A stretch of 64,000 nt of DNA from Aldehydirespirator sp965116195 (GCA_965116195.1 OZ220491.1:1488001-1552000), one strand, 5' to 3'; numbered from the stretch's first letter, positions 24,697 to 34,739 are shown. Translations and numbers: made by a program. The notes: generated by a model not told the origin, from the sequence alone.

Positions 24697-24889
24697 CTCC
24701 ACCCCGCATCAGGGCCGCCCGTCTGCTTTGGCAACACACACAAAAACGTCCACATAAAAACCCGGGGCGGTTCAGTTGCAACCGCGGCCGACGATGTCTA
24801 TTTCATGGCCGCAGGTCTGCCACTGAGTCTGAAGCCAAAGCTCAACGGGTGAGGCTCCGCAGCAGTCGTGAGGTACTACGCTGGGTGTC

Positions 24890-26128
24890 GTGGCCGAAGA
24901 AGTTCTGACACCATCTGAAGACACGGAATTCAGAGCACGCTGCCGGGAGTTCCTTGACGAGCACGCCACAGGCATCAAACTGGGCGGTCGTGACAGCCCG
25001 AGGGGCGAGTTGCGACTCCAGCAGGCGCAGCGCTTTCAGAAGGCCCTGGCCGAAGCAGGGCTTGCCGGTCTCACCTACCCCACAGCCCAAGGCGGTGCCG
25101 GACTCACGCAGGCCCACGAGAAAGCCTGGCGCGAGGAATACAGCCACTACCCGAACATGACCTATGACCTGCTCATATCACACGGCATGTGCCTGCCCAT
25201 GCTGGCCGAATACGGCACCGACCCCCAGAAGTCGCGGTACCTGGCACGCAACATCTCCGGCGAGGAAGTCTGGTGCCAGATGTTCTCCGAGCCTGGTGCC
25301 GGCTCAGATGTCGCCAGCCTCCAGACCCGGGCCGAACGCGACGGCGACGAGTGGGTGATCAACGGTCAGAAGGTCTGGACCACGCTGGCGCATCTCTGTG
25401 CCTATGGGATCATCATCGCCCGTACCGATCCGACAGTACCCAAGCATGCAGGCATCTCGATGTTCATAGTGCCCATGAACGCTGCCGGTGTGGAGATCCG
25501 GCCCATCCACCAGATTGACGGTGGTACCCACTTCAACGAGGTCTTCTTCACCGATGTGCGCATCCCTGCGGACAACCTGCTCGGCGACCTCAACAACGGC
25601 TGGCGCATGGCCACCGCAATGCTCATGTATGAACGCGTTGCCATCGGCTCCGGCACCACTGGTGGCATCAACACCGAGCGCTCCGACCGGCTGATCGCCG
25701 AATGTCACAAGCGCGGCCTGAGCGACGATCATGCCCTGCGCCAGCGATTGATGCAGCTGCGCATCGCAGAGACCTGCCTGTCGTTGGTGGCCATGCGCAC
25801 CCGGGCTGAACTGAAAGCCGGACGCACTCCGGGGCCCGGCGGTTCGGTGGGCAAACTCGCCAGCGCGCAGATCTCAGCCCTGCACAGCGACATCTCCATG
25901 GCCATCGTCGGAGCGTCTGGCGTTGCCTGGGAGCACGAGGCCGATGCCCACTGGCAACGCCAGACCCTCACCTCGCTGCAGACCGGGATCGCCGGAGGCA
26001 CATCAGAGATCCAGCGCAACATCATCGGCGATCGTGTCCTGGGCCTGCCCCGCGACATCAGCGTGGACCGGGGTGTGCCCTTCAACGACCTCAAGGTCGG
26101 AACGCAACAAGCCCGAACCCTGACATGA
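24890..26128 (+). CDS. Acyl-CoA dehydrogenase family protein
   Basis: 412 residues starting at a GTG (24890). Typical ACAD landmarks: QMFSEPGAGSD, WVINGQKVWTT, and the C-terminal QTGIAGGTSEIQRNIIGDRVLGLP. Such flavoenzymes introduce a trans-2 double bond into acyl-CoA and pass electrons to ETF. Chain-length preference is unclear. It stands alone downstream of the duplication; 24711-24889 shows no gene. Confidence 0.9.
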   Translation: MAEEVLTPSEDTEFRARCREFLDEHATGIKLGGRDSPRGELRLQQAQRFQKALAEAGLAGLTYPTAQGGAGLTQAHEKAWREEYSHYPNMTYDLLISHGMCLPMLAEYGTDPQKSRYLARNISGEEVWCQMFSEPGAGSDVASLQTRAERDGDEWVINGQKVWTTLAHLCAYGIIIARTDPTVPKHAGISMFIVPMNAAGVEIRPIHQIDGGTHFNEVFFTDVRIPADNLLGDLNNGWRMATAMLMYERVAIGSGTTGGINTERSDRLIAECHKRGLSDDHALRQRLMQLRIAETCLSLVAMRTRAELKAGRTPGPGGSVGKLASAQISALHSDISMAIVGASGVAWEHEADAHWQRQTLTSLQTGIAGGTSEIQRNIIGDRVLGLPRDISVDRGVPFNDLKVGTQQARTLT

Positions 26129-26500
26129 CCCATCGGCCCACGAAGTGATGCCTGTCGCATACCCCAGCTTGCCCACAGTCGCATTGCGCGCAGCCACCTA
26201 GGACAAAACTCGGCGAACCAGCCAGTCCCAGAGGCCGCGGCAGTGCAATTCCTATTTCCACACCAAGGCAGATGCACTGGCACGGAGGACACTCGCCGCA
26301 CTCGCGGCACTTTGACTCATGCGCCAGTCGTCAACACGCGAACCGTCACTGTCAACCACCCCCCACCCCACGTTTACGCGGAGGCTCAATAGAAGCATCG
26401 CGCCACCGAACTGCTTCTGACCTGTAATACTCCTGATCTGCTGGCGAGTCTGCCGTCACCACGCTGTACTCAACCACGCTGAACTGAAAGGAGGGGGATA
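26129..26500. other. Intergenic region before ald
   Basis: 372 bp with no supported gene or RNA. The only clear signal is the AAAGGAGGGGG Shine-Dalgarno at about 26488-26498, immediately before the ald ATG. Confidence 0.6.
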
Positions 26501-27616
26501 ATGCGAATCGGCGTGCCGAAAGAGACCAAGAACGAGGAGCATCGTGTCGGGCTGACACCGGAGAGTGTTGCTGTGGCCACAGAGCAGGGGCACGAAGTGT
26601 GGGTGCAGCGTGATGCCGGCACAGGAGCCGGCTACAGCGACGAGGAGTACACAGTTCGAGGTGCCACGCTCACCGGTACGGCCCAAGAACTCTTCGAGAC
26701 TGCTGAGTTGATCGTCAAGGTCAAGGAGCCTCTCGCCACAGAACGGGCCTGGTTGCACAGCGACCACACACTATTCTGCTATCTGCATCTCGCTCCCGAC
26801 CCCGATCAGGCTTTCGACCTGCTCAACAGCGGTGCCACAGCCATCGCCTACGAATCAGTCACCGACCACACGGGCCGCCTGCCGTTGCTGGCACCCATGT
26901 CACAGGTGGCCGGAAGGATGGCGGTACAAGCCGGCGCTCACTGTCTCGAGGTCTCAGCCGGAGGGCGTGGCGTGTTGCTCGGCGGGGTTCCGGGGGTGGC
27001 CGCGGCACCGGTTGTGGTGATCGGAGGTGGTGTCGTCGGTCGCAACGCAGTACAGATGGCGCTCGGCTTGGGAGCGGACGTGACCGTACTTGACCGCGAC
27101 GCGGCAGTGCTGGAGAAACTGGCCGACCGTTTCGGGCCCGCCCTCAAGCCCCTCTACTCCAGTTCGCAAACGCTCAGGCATGCCGTTGTCAACGCCGACC
27201 TGGTGATCGGGGCCGTGCTCGTACCAGGTGCGCGGGCACCTCGACTGGTCACTGCTGAGATGGTCAGACAAATGAAGCCGGGCGCAGTGATAGTGGACGT
27301 GGCCATTGACCAGGGCGGCTGCACCGAGACATCACGGCCCACCACACACGCCCAACCGACATATGTCACCCACGAAGTCGTGCATTACTGCGTTTCCAAC
27401 ATTCCCGGTGTCGTGCCACGCACCTCAACACAGGCTCTCAACAACGCCACACTGCCCTACGTGCTCAAGTTGGCAGACATGGGAACGGTGTCGGCCATCC
27501 GCGCCGAACGCGGCCTGCAAGACGGGCTGAGCGTGCGTCGTGGCCACATCACCGAACCCGCCGTTGCACAAGCCCTGGACCTGCCCTACGTGGACCCCCT
27601 CAACAGCCTCAACTGA
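26501..27616 (+). CDS. ald: Alanine dehydrogenase
   Basis: 371 residues, the family norm. It converts L-alanine to pyruvate plus ammonium with NAD. Landmarks: MRIGVPKETKNEEHRVGLTP at the start, LFCYLHLAPDP, the NAD-binding VVVIGGGVVGRNAVQMALG, and the C-terminal NATLPYVLKLADMG. A strong ribosome site precedes the ATG. Apparently monocistronic; convergent with ftsX. Confidence 0.95.
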   Translation: MRIGVPKETKNEEHRVGLTPESVAVATEQGHEVWVQRDAGTGAGYSDEEYTVRGATLTGTAQELFETAELIVKVKEPLATERAWLHSDHTLFCYLHLAPDPDQAFDLLNSGATAIAYESVTDHTGRLPLLAPMSQVAGRMAVQAGAHCLEVSAGGRGVLLGGVPGVAAAPVVVIGGGVVGRNAVQMALGLGADVTVLDRDAAVLEKLADRFGPALKPLYSSSQTLRHAVVNADLVIGAVLVPGARAPRLVTAEMVRQMKPGAVIVDVAIDQGGCTETSRPTTHAQPTYVTHEVVHYCVSNIPGVVPRTSTQALNNATLPYVLKLADMGTVSAIRAERGLQDGLSVRRGHITEPAVAQALDLPYVDPLNSLN

Positions 27617-27769
27617 TCTCAGTTCTTGCAACCTTCACCAAACTGGCAGACACCAAGCCAAGCGGTGCAATACCGGAAGTTCACACCTCAGACAGCGCAC
27701 ACTCAGACACGATCTGCTATTTGCCCATGTGTATGCCACTCGCCGGGTCGCCCAACGAGTCACACCTGG

Positions 27770-27900
27770 CCTGCTTGATCAGACATCACCTGCTATTCGT
27801 CGAGGTAATCGCCTGGCGAAACGGCTTGCCATGGGTGTATCGCCTGCTTGATCAGACAACGGTTGCTACTTGTCGAGGTGCTTTGCAACGGCTGCTGCTG
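27770..27900. repeat. Duplicated 3' end region of ftsX
   Basis: The word GCCTGCTTGATCAGACA occurs near 27770 and 27844, each followed by a form of TTGTCGAGGT-GC(A/T)T-(C/G)GC, which in the right-hand copy is the last codons and stop of ftsX. It is a two-unit tandem copy of the gene end, with a period of about 75 bp. Confidence 0.75.
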
Positions 27901-28759
27901 AGCCGATCACCGCCACGACTCCGGCCACCAGCAGCATCAACAGATTGACCCTGAACATGGCAGCATCATCAACCTTGAAGCCCGCCAAGAGTTGCAGCGC
28001 GTCGGCGTCACTGAACTGGTCAATCACGTAGGTGCGCAGCAAGATGTTGCTGGTGATCGCGACCACCGCCCCCAGAAGGCCCTGCACCAGACCCTCAAGC
28101 ATGAACGGCACCCGAATGAACCACTTGGTCGCACCGACCAGTCGCATTATCTCGATCTCGGCGCGCCTGCTGCCTATGGCAACAGCCAGAGTGTTCAAGA
28201 TAAGCAGAGTGGCCGCTCCCAACAAGATGATCGACCCCACAAACAGCACCCGTCCGGTCCGATCTGCAAGATTCTGCACATCTCGGATCACGTCTCCCGC
28301 AAATGTCACCGCAAACACTCCGGGCCGCCCCTTGAACTGATTGCCCAGTTCCTCAACCACATCGGGGGCGGGATCCACCGGAGCCACCCGGTAATAGGGC
28401 GGCACACCTTCGGCGGTCACGACATCCAACAGATCCGGCAAATCCTCAAAGATCGTCTGAAACTCCTCGTAAGCCTCCTGCTGGTCAACGTAGCTCCAGC
28501 GCAGTATCCCGGGACTCTCATCAAGTTGGCTGCGCACACTGGCATCCTGGGCCGCATCAGCGTCGGGTTTCATCCACACAATGAATTCGACACCGTCCTC
28601 CCAACGTGCCGTGGCGTTGTCGACCGCCACCTGAAAGAGCATGAACCCACCGAACATCGCCAGCGAGACACCGACCGTGATGACGGTGGCAACGGCCAGC
28701 AAGATGTTGCGGCGCAGATTCTGACCGGTCTCGCGCAGTGCATAACGAAGAGTGAACAT
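27866..28759 (-). CDS. ftsX: Cell division protein FtsX
   Basis: 297 residues: one N-terminal membrane segment (near residues 20-45), a large extracytoplasmic domain of about 130 residues, then three C-terminal membrane segments. With FtsE it forms the ABC-type complex that activates peptidoglycan hydrolases at the septum. It starts six bases after the ftsE stop, as usual. Confidence 0.92.
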   Translation of the reverse strand: MFTLRYALRETGQNLRRNILLAVATVITVGVSLAMFGGFMLFQVAVDNATARWEDGVEFIVWMKPDADAAQDASVRSQLDESPGILRWSYVDQQEAYEEFQTIFEDLPDLLDVVTAEGVPPYYRVAPVDPAPDVVEELGNQFKGRPGVFAVTFAGDVIRDVQNLADRTGRVLFVGSIILLGAATLLILNTLAVAIGSRRAEIEIMRLVGATKWFIRVPFMLEGLVQGLLGAVVAITSNILLRTYVIDQFSDADALQLLAGFKVDDAAMFRVNLLMLLVAGVVAVIGSAAAVAKHLDK

Positions 28760-28765
28760 CCGGGG

Positions 28766-29443
28766 CTACTCGTAAACCCCTCGTGCCTGATCACGCACGA
28801 TCATGCCGCGATCCAACTCGACGACACGCTGGCGCATACTGTCAACCACTCCGCTGTCATGGGTCGCCATGACCACAGTGGTTCCGATCTCGTTGATCCG
28901 TTCAAGCAGTCGCATGATCCCCACCGATGTGTTGGGGTCAAGATTGCCGGTCGGCTCATCCGCCAACAAGATCATGGGCCGATTGACGAAAGCCCGAGCG
29001 ATGGACACACGCTGCTGCTCACCACCTGACAACTCATGTGGCAGGCGGTTCATCTTGCGTGACAGGCCCACCAGTTCAAGTATTGCCGGTACCTGACGGC
29101 TGATCTCCCGGGATCGCTTCCCGATCACCTCCAGGGCGAAGGCCACGTTCTCGGCCACTGTCTTTTTGGACAGCAACTTGTAGTCCTGGAACACGTAGCC
29201 GATGTTGCGGCGCAGGTAGGGCACCCTCCAGGCGCTGAGCGCTCCGATGTCACGGCCAGCCACGAAGATACGGCCACGTTCGGGTACGTCCTCACGGTTG
29301 AGCAGTCGGATGAAGGTGGACTTGCCCGAACCTGAAGGCCCCACCAAGAACACGAACTCGCCCTTGCCGATGTCAATGCTGACATCACGCAGCGCCACCA
29401 CATCACCCTTGAACACCTTGGTGACCTTCTCCATCTTGATCAT
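28766..29443 (-). CDS. ftsE: Cell division ATP-binding protein FtsE
   Basis: 225 residues. Walker A GPSGSGKST, ABC signature LSGGEQQRVSIARAF, Walker B LLADEPTGNLDP, and a switch His in MATHD. It powers FtsX. The start (ATG 29441-29443) is the third of three tandem copies of a 23-bp start region; the two upstream copies make minicistrons. Confidence 0.95.
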   Translation of the reverse strand: MIKMEKVTKVFKGDVVALRDVSIDIGKGEFVFLVGPSGSGKSTFIRLLNREDVPERGRIFVAGRDIGALSAWRVPYLRRNIGYVFQDYKLLSKKTVAENVAFALEVIGKRSREISRQVPAILELVGLSRKMNRLPHELSGGEQQRVSIARAFVNRPMILLADEPTGNLDPNTSVGIMRLLERINEIGTTVVMATHDSGVVDSMRQRVVELDRGMIVRDQARGVYE

Positions 29444-29489
29444 CTGACCTTCTCCATCTTGATCATCTGACCTTCTCCATTCTGATCAT
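29441..29489 (-). promoter_or_regulatory. Two ATGA-coupled minicistrons between prfB and ftsE
   Basis: Three 23-bp copies with ATGs at 29489, 29466 and 29443. The first ATG overlaps the prfB stop (ATGA) and encodes MIRMEKVR; its TGA overlaps the second ATG, which encodes MIKMEKVR; its TGA overlaps the ftsE ATG (MIKMEKVTKV). Each unit carries GGAGAAGG as a possible ribosome site for the next ATG. The layout is exact; a role in setting ftsE translation is inferred. Confidence 0.65.
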
Positions 29490-30655
29490 GCGGACTCGCC
29501 CCCGGCAGCGCCGACGGACGCGGCGACAGTACCAGTTTGAGGGGGGTCAGCCCCACCCGATGCCCTGTGCCAACGCAGCCAGGACTCCATGAAAGGGTCG
29601 AGTTGACCTCCCAGCACAGCGTCAATGTTGGCCGTTTCATGGCGGGTGCGCTGATCCCGCACCATCTGATAGGGCTGCATCACATAACTGCGGATCTGGC
29701 TGCCGAAACCCACATTGCGCTGCTCGCCCTTGATGCCCTCTATCTCATCTTGTCGCCTCTTGCGTTCGAGTTCAAGCAGCCGACCTGCAAGCATCTGCAT
29801 GGCGCGCTCCTTGTTCTGGTGCTGGCTGCGTTCGTTCTGGCAACTCGTGACGATGCCGGAGGGCAGATGGGTGATGCGCACCGCCGAGTCGGTGACATTG
29901 ACATGCTGTCCTCCGGCACCTGACGAGCGATAGGTGTCAACACGCAGGTCCTTGTCATCGATGGCCACATGCTCTGACACGTCCTCAAAGAAGGGGGCCA
30001 CCTCCACCGCACTGAAAGCTGTCTGGCGTTTGCCCTCATTGTTGAAAGGCGAGATACGCACCAGGCGATGCACACCGTGCTCTGAACGCATCCAGCCGTA
30101 GGCGCAACGGCCCCTGACCAGAAAGTCCACGCTGGAGTATCCGGCCTCGGTGCCTTCAGACAACGCGGTCACCTCGATCACAAAACCCCGACGCTCGGCC
30201 CAACGCCGGTACATCCGCAGCAGTATCTCGGCCCAGTCCTGTGAGTCGGTACCACCCTCACCGGACTTGATCTGACAAACCGCATCGCGCTCATCGAACT
30301 CACCTGCAAAAAGCGAGCGCAGTTCCGTTTCATCCAAGCGGGTCCTCAGAGTCTCCAGGGCCACCATGATCTCGGCTTCCACAGACTCGTCGTTTTCTTC
30401 CAGAGCCAGCATGTTGAGGGTCTCGGTGTCGGACAAGTCCGCTGCCAGACGATCATAGAGTTCCAGGTCCTCGCTGACGGCGGCCAACTCGGAGGTGACA
30501 TCCCGAGCCCGCTGGGGCTGCTCCCACAGATCGGGACGCGACGATTCCGCCTCCAGTTGTGGACGTCGCGCACGCAGCGCGTCTACACGCAGGTAGGCCC
30601 GCGCCTCATCCAGGCGGCCTCGTAACCTGCGCAGGTCCTCACTGAAGTCCTGCAC
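29486..30655 (-). CDS. prfB: Peptide chain release factor 2
   Basis: 389 residues. RF2 reads UGA/UAA stops. The SPF motif is in LVRISPFNNEG and the peptidyl-tRNA hydrolysis motif in SSGAGGQHVN. No programmed frameshift is present at the N-terminus, so the autoregulatory UGA known in many bacteria is absent. It lies upstream of ftsE, a common actinobacterial order, and six bases after secA. Confidence 0.95.
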   Translation of the reverse strand: MQDFSEDLRRLRGRLDEARAYLRVDALRARRPQLEAESSRPDLWEQPQRARDVTSELAAVSEDLELYDRLAADLSDTETLNMLALEENDESVEAEIMVALETLRTRLDETELRSLFAGEFDERDAVCQIKSGEGGTDSQDWAEILLRMYRRWAERRGFVIEVTALSEGTEAGYSSVDFLVRGRCAYGWMRSEHGVHRLVRISPFNNEGKRQTAFSAVEVAPFFEDVSEHVAIDDKDLRVDTYRSSGAGGQHVNVTDSAVRITHLPSGIVTSCQNERSQHQNKERAMQMLAGRLLELERKRRQDEIEGIKGEQRNVGFGSQIRSYVMQPYQMVRDQRTRHETANIDAVLGGQLDPFMESWLRWHRASGGADPPQTGTVAASVGAAGGESA

Positions 30656-30661
30656 TGATCC

Positions 30662-33457
30662 TCAGCCCACAGCACCGGGACGGCCACAGCAGAACTTGAA
30701 CTTCTTGCCGCTGCCACATGGGCAGGGCTGGTTGCGACCCACTTTCTCCAGTTCGCTCCTGACCACCGGTGCTCTCGCCGTGCGCCGCCCGGCAGTAGCA
30801 ACTCCGGCACCGGTTGGTTGCGTTCCGGCAGGGGCAAGAGCCATGGCTGACGATGACTTGGCCGATGTTGCCGCCGTGGGCAACTGGGATGCGCCGTTGC
30901 CATCAGAACTCTTGGAAGCGTTCACCCGCAGGAGTCGCTGCTTGTCAGCAACAGGTCGCTCCGCCAACTGCATATGCATCACGTAGCGCACGAAGTCCGC
31001 CTCGATGCCCTCCATCATCTGGCCGAACATGTCAAAGCCCTCGCGCTGCCACTCGGTCGCAGGATCCTTCTGGCCCATTGCGCGCAGGTGAATACCTTCG
31101 CGCAACAGGTCCATCTCGTGCAGGTGTGTTCGCCATTTCTGGTCAATCAGCCGCAACATCACCTGACGCTCGGCTTCCCGCAGCACCTCCTCTCCGAGTT
31201 CCTCTTCACGTCCTCGGTAGTGATCAACAGCAATGCTGTTGACCGCATCCACCAACTCGTCCAGAGACTTGGCTGCTTCCAGCACTGAGTTGTCAACACC
31301 ACCCGGCCACAACCCGGCCAACTCGGTGCTCAGAGCATCAAGTTCCCAGTCCTCGGGGTGTTCTGAGCCGCAGTGCGTCTCGGCGGCATTGTCGATCGCG
31401 GATTCCAGATACTCCACCACCTCGGAACTGAGGTCGCCACCATCAAGGATCTGCTCGCGCCGCTGGTAGACGACCTTGCGCTGCGCATTCATGACCTCGT
31501 CGTATTTGAGGACGTTCTTGCGGGTCTCTGCGTTGCGCTGCTCCACGGTGTTCTGAGCACGCTCAATCGCCTTGGTGACCATGCCGGCCTCAATCGGCAC
31601 GTCCTCAGGAAGCGCCTTGTCCATCACCCAGTTCATCGCACCGGTGGCAAAGCGGTTCATCAACTCGTCCTCAAGTGACAAATAGAAACGGCTCTCCCCC
31701 GGATCACCCTGACGTCCCGAACGGCCACGCAACTGGTTGTCGATGCGGCGGCTCTCGTGGCGTTCCGTGCCCAGCACATACAGCCCACCCAACTCCAACA
31801 CACGGTCACGCTCAGAGTCGGTGACCTGTTTGTGTCTGGCGGTGAGTTCAGCCAACCGTCCGGCGTTGTCGCTGTCCTGTGCCTCATCAGTCTTGTTGCT
31901 GGTCTGCGCCCCGGATTTTCGCTGCTCGGAACGCAGGTCACGCAGAGCCAGACCCTCCGGGTTACCACCAAGCAGGATGTCAACACCGCGTCCAGCCATG
32001 TTGGTAGCCACGGTCACCGCTCCCAGTCGGCCTGCCTGGGTGACTATCTCAGCCTCACGATGGTGCTGTTTGGCATTGAGCACTTCATGGCGGATGCCCT
32101 GCTTTTGCAGAAGTCGGGACAGTTTCTCGGACTTCTCCACCGACACGGTGCCGACCAGCACCGGCTGACCCGACTCGCTGCGTTCTCGGATGTCCTCAAC
32201 GCAGGCATCAAACTTGGCGTCCTCGGTCTTGTAGATCAGATCGGCGCGGTCATCTCTCACGGTCGGACGGTTGGTGGGAACACTCACGACATGCAAACCG
32301 TAGGTAGAAACAAATTCGCTGGCTTCCGTCTGGGCTGTACCTGTCATTCCCGCCAGACGGTCATAGAGGCGGTAGTAGTTCTGCAAAGTGATTGTTGCCA
32401 GCGTCTGGTTCTCTTCCTTTATGGCCACTCCCTCCTTGGCCTCAACCGCCTGGTGCAACCCGTCTGACCAGCGCCGACCCTCCAGTACCCGGCCTGTGAA
32501 TTCATCAACGATCTTGACCTGGTTCTGGTCAACTATGTAGTCCCGGTCACGCCGGTAGAGCTCCTTGGCCCGCAGTGCGGCCTGCAGTTGGTGTACCAGA
32601 TTCTGGGCGACCATGTCATAGAGGTTGTCAATCCCGAGCACCCGCTCCACCGCATGCACGCCAGCTTCGAGAGGTGCCACACTGCGCTTTTCCTCATCAA
32701 CCTCGTAGTGGACATCACGTTGCAGACCCCGGACGATCCCGGCGAAACGGGTGTAGAGGCCGGCTGCATCGGCTACCTGACCGCTGATGATCAGCGGGGT
32801 GCGGGCCTCGTCGATGAGTATCGAGTCGATCTCATCAACAATGCAGTAGTGATGGCTTCGCTGCACCTGCTCGGCACGCGTCATGGCCATGTTGTCTCTC
32901 AGATAGTCAAAGCCGAGCTCGTTGTTGGTGCCGTAGGTGACATCACAGGCGTACTGCTGACGCTTGTGCTCTGAACCCCTGGCACCTGGCACCACCAGCC
33001 CGACAGTGAGTCCGAGCCACTCGTACAACTGCCCCATCCAGGCGGCGTCACGACCCGCCAGGTAGTCATTGACCGTCACCACATGCACGCCGGAACCGGT
33101 CAGCCCGGTCAGATAGATGGGAAGTGTCGAGGTGAGCGTCTTGCCCTCACCGGTGCGCATCTCCGCCACAGCACCCCAGTGCAGAGCAGCGCCGCCTATC
33201 AGCTGCACGTCATAGTGACGTTGTCCCAGCACCCGCCAGGCAGCCTCGCGCACCACGGCAAATGCCTCGATCAACAGGTCATCCGGGTCCTCCCCCTGCT
33301 CCAGACGAGAACGGAACTCACCCGTTCGGGCCCTCAGGTCGTCGTCAGAGAGGCGCTTGGTCTCGGGTTCAAGCGCGTTGATGTCGGGCACCAGCGCTTG
33401 CAGTGCCTTGAGTTTGCGACCCTCCCCGGAGCGCAGAACACGCTTGAACAACGACAT
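30662..33457 (-). CDS. secA: Preprotein translocase ATPase SecA
   Basis: 931 residues. Visible: EMRTGEGKTL (Walker A), DEIDSILIDEARTPL (DEAD box), TNMAGRGVDI and QLRGRSGRQGD of the second motor domain, and the C-terminal zinc motif CPCGSGKKFKFCCG. It drives export through SecYEG, including the many signal-peptide proteins in this window. Followed six bases later by prfB. Confidence 0.97.
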   Translation of the reverse strand: MSLFKRVLRSGEGRKLKALQALVPDINALEPETKRLSDDDLRARTGEFRSRLEQGEDPDDLLIEAFAVVREAAWRVLGQRHYDVQLIGGAALHWGAVAEMRTGEGKTLTSTLPIYLTGLTGSGVHVVTVNDYLAGRDAAWMGQLYEWLGLTVGLVVPGARGSEHKRQQYACDVTYGTNNELGFDYLRDNMAMTRAEQVQRSHHYCIVDEIDSILIDEARTPLIISGQVADAAGLYTRFAGIVRGLQRDVHYEVDEEKRSVAPLEAGVHAVERVLGIDNLYDMVAQNLVHQLQAALRAKELYRRDRDYIVDQNQVKIVDEFTGRVLEGRRWSDGLHQAVEAKEGVAIKEENQTLATITLQNYYRLYDRLAGMTGTAQTEASEFVSTYGLHVVSVPTNRPTVRDDRADLIYKTEDAKFDACVEDIRERSESGQPVLVGTVSVEKSEKLSRLLQKQGIRHEVLNAKQHHREAEIVTQAGRLGAVTVATNMAGRGVDILLGGNPEGLALRDLRSEQRKSGAQTSNKTDEAQDSDNAGRLAELTARHKQVTDSERDRVLELGGLYVLGTERHESRRIDNQLRGRSGRQGDPGESRFYLSLEDELMNRFATGAMNWVMDKALPEDVPIEAGMVTKAIERAQNTVEQRNAETRKNVLKYDEVMNAQRKVVYQRREQILDGGDLSSEVVEYLESAIDNAAETHCGSEHPEDWELDALSTELAGLWPGGVDNSVLEAAKSLDELVDAVNSIAVDHYRGREEELGEEVLREAERQVMLRLIDQKWRTHLHEMDLLREGIHLRAMGQKDPATEWQREGFDMFGQMMEGIEADFVRYVMHMQLAERPVADKQRLLRVNASKSSDGNGASQLPTAATSAKSSSAMALAPAGTQPTGAGVATAGRRTARAPVVRSELEKVGRNQPCPCGSGKKFKFCCGRPGAVG

Positions 33458-33478
33458 GTGCCAGAAGCCGCCGGCTAC

Positions 33479-34186
33479 TCAGCCAGCCTCGTCGATCAGG
33501 CCCACGGCACCGTCGTCACGGCGATACACGACCGCGGCGCGTCCGGTGGCGGAGTTGATGAAGAAGAAAAAACCGTGACCCAACAAGTCCATCTTCAAGG
33601 CCGCCTCGCTTGCGCTGAGAGGCCCCAGATGGAACCGCTTTGTCTTGACTATGCGCAGTTCCGGCTCAACTTCCTCGGTGTCGTCGTCGGTGCCTTCCGA
33701 GCTGGTTCCGGCACCGGCTGCCATGTGCGTGTCCATGTCCGAGTCGCCCGCATGACGCTGACTGTCCTCGTCGGTACCGGTGGTACCGGTGGTGGCGTTG
33801 GTGGCGTGAGACGTGGGGGAAGAGGTGGTGGGCACGGCCAGACCCGAGCCGAAACCTGAGCGGATTGTGGCTCCAGTGCCCTGATGACGTTTCTGCAACT
33901 TGGTGCGCAGCTTGCGTATCTGACGCTCAAGTTTGGCTTCGGCAAGATCAACAGCCGTCAGCGCATCGGGGGCGTTGACCTTGCAGCGCAGATGGTGGCC
34001 ATGGCCGGTGAGGGTCACCTCACAGGTCTCACGGTCGGCAATGCGGGGATTGCGAGCCTCATCAAAATGCACCTCGGCGGTGTTGAGCTGCTCCATGTAA
34101 CGGTCCAGTTGACCGATCTTGGCTCTTACGGCTGCTTCCAGGCGGGGGGAGACAGCGGTGTGTCGGCTGCTGATCAAGACCTCCAT
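33479..34186 (-). CDS. hpf: Long ribosome hibernation promoting factor
   Basis: 235 residues. The N-terminal domain (MEVLISSRHTAVS to KLRTKLQKRH) is the ribosome-binding S30AE fold; after an acidic/Thr-rich linker of about 85 residues comes the C-terminal dimerisation domain (VKTKRFHLGPLSASEAALKM). Long HPF dimerises 70S into inactive 100S ribosomes. The ATG at 34184-34186 is preceded by GGGAGGTC; frames further upstream overlap the comF 3' end. It sits in the conserved comF-hpf-secA order. Confidence 0.93.
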   Translation of the reverse strand: MEVLISSRHTAVSPRLEAAVRAKIGQLDRYMEQLNTAEVHFDEARNPRIADRETCEVTLTGHGHHLRCKVNAPDALTAVDLAEAKLERQIRKLRTKLQKRHQGTGATIRSGFGSGLAVPTTSSPTSHATNATTGTTGTDEDSQRHAGDSDMDTHMAAGAGTSSEGTDDDTEEVEPELRIVKTKRFHLGPLSASEAALKMDLLGHGFFFFINSATGRAAVVYRRDDGAVGLIDEAG

Positions 34187-34220
34187 TATTTTGACCTCCC
34201 TGTGATGTCTGGGGTACCCG

Positions 34221-34739
34221 TCATGGTAGAGGCGGAGCCACAGTTGCCACCGCGACCACCACAGCTGACGCACCGCACCCGCGCAGTGCCGCAGCCGCTA
34301 CTCGTAACGTGGAACCCGTGGTGCAGACATCATCCACCAGCAGCACCCGGCCAGCGACTTTACCATCTGCGGCACACAGTCGTGGTCCGGCGATCCGGCC
34401 GGCGCGGTCACGCGAGGTCTGAGGCTGGTCATCAAGACGGCGCAGCGTCCGGCGGGCCTTGAGTCCCAGACGCCTGGCGACAGCCCGAGCCAGCAACTCC
34501 GCAGGATCAAAACCGCGCTCACGGCGGTGGCTCGGACTGCACGGCACCCAGCTGACCAGGTCCGCGTCGGGGGCCATCGGTGCCAACCGTTCAGCAATGG
34601 GCGTGACCAGTGAGGTCATCCGGCCGTACTTGAGAGCTCGGACGATGTCAGCGGCCTCGCCATCATGGGCCCAGCATGCGGCCAACTCGTCCACGCCCTT
34701 GATGCTCTTGGTGCTGTTGATGCCAGCAGTCTTACTCAT
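34221..34739 (-). CDS. ComF-family phosphoribosyltransferase-like protein
   Basis: 172 residues, shorter than usual (about 220-240) because the N-terminal zinc-finger part is absent. The phosphoribosyltransferase core remains: ALKYGRM, WVPCSPSHRRERGFDPAELLA and the PRPP loop VLLVDDVCTTGST. In naturally competent bacteria ComF helps DNA uptake; in actinobacteria its role is unclear. It precedes hpf and secA. The 34740-35029 spacer shows only a small AACCCAGA-type repeat. Confidence 0.85.
   Translation of the reverse strand: MSKTAGINSTKSIKGVDELAACWAHDGEAADIVRALKYGRMTSLVTPIAERLAPMAPDADLVSWVPCSPSHRRERGFDPAELLARAVARRLGLKARRTLRRLDDQPQTSRDRAGRIAGPRLCAADGKVAGRVLLVDDVCTTGSTLRVAAAALRGCGASAVVVAVATVAPPLP

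Noticed and set aside
29486..30655. Programmed frameshift in prfB
   Set aside because: The N-terminal frame is continuous with no early in-frame UGA.
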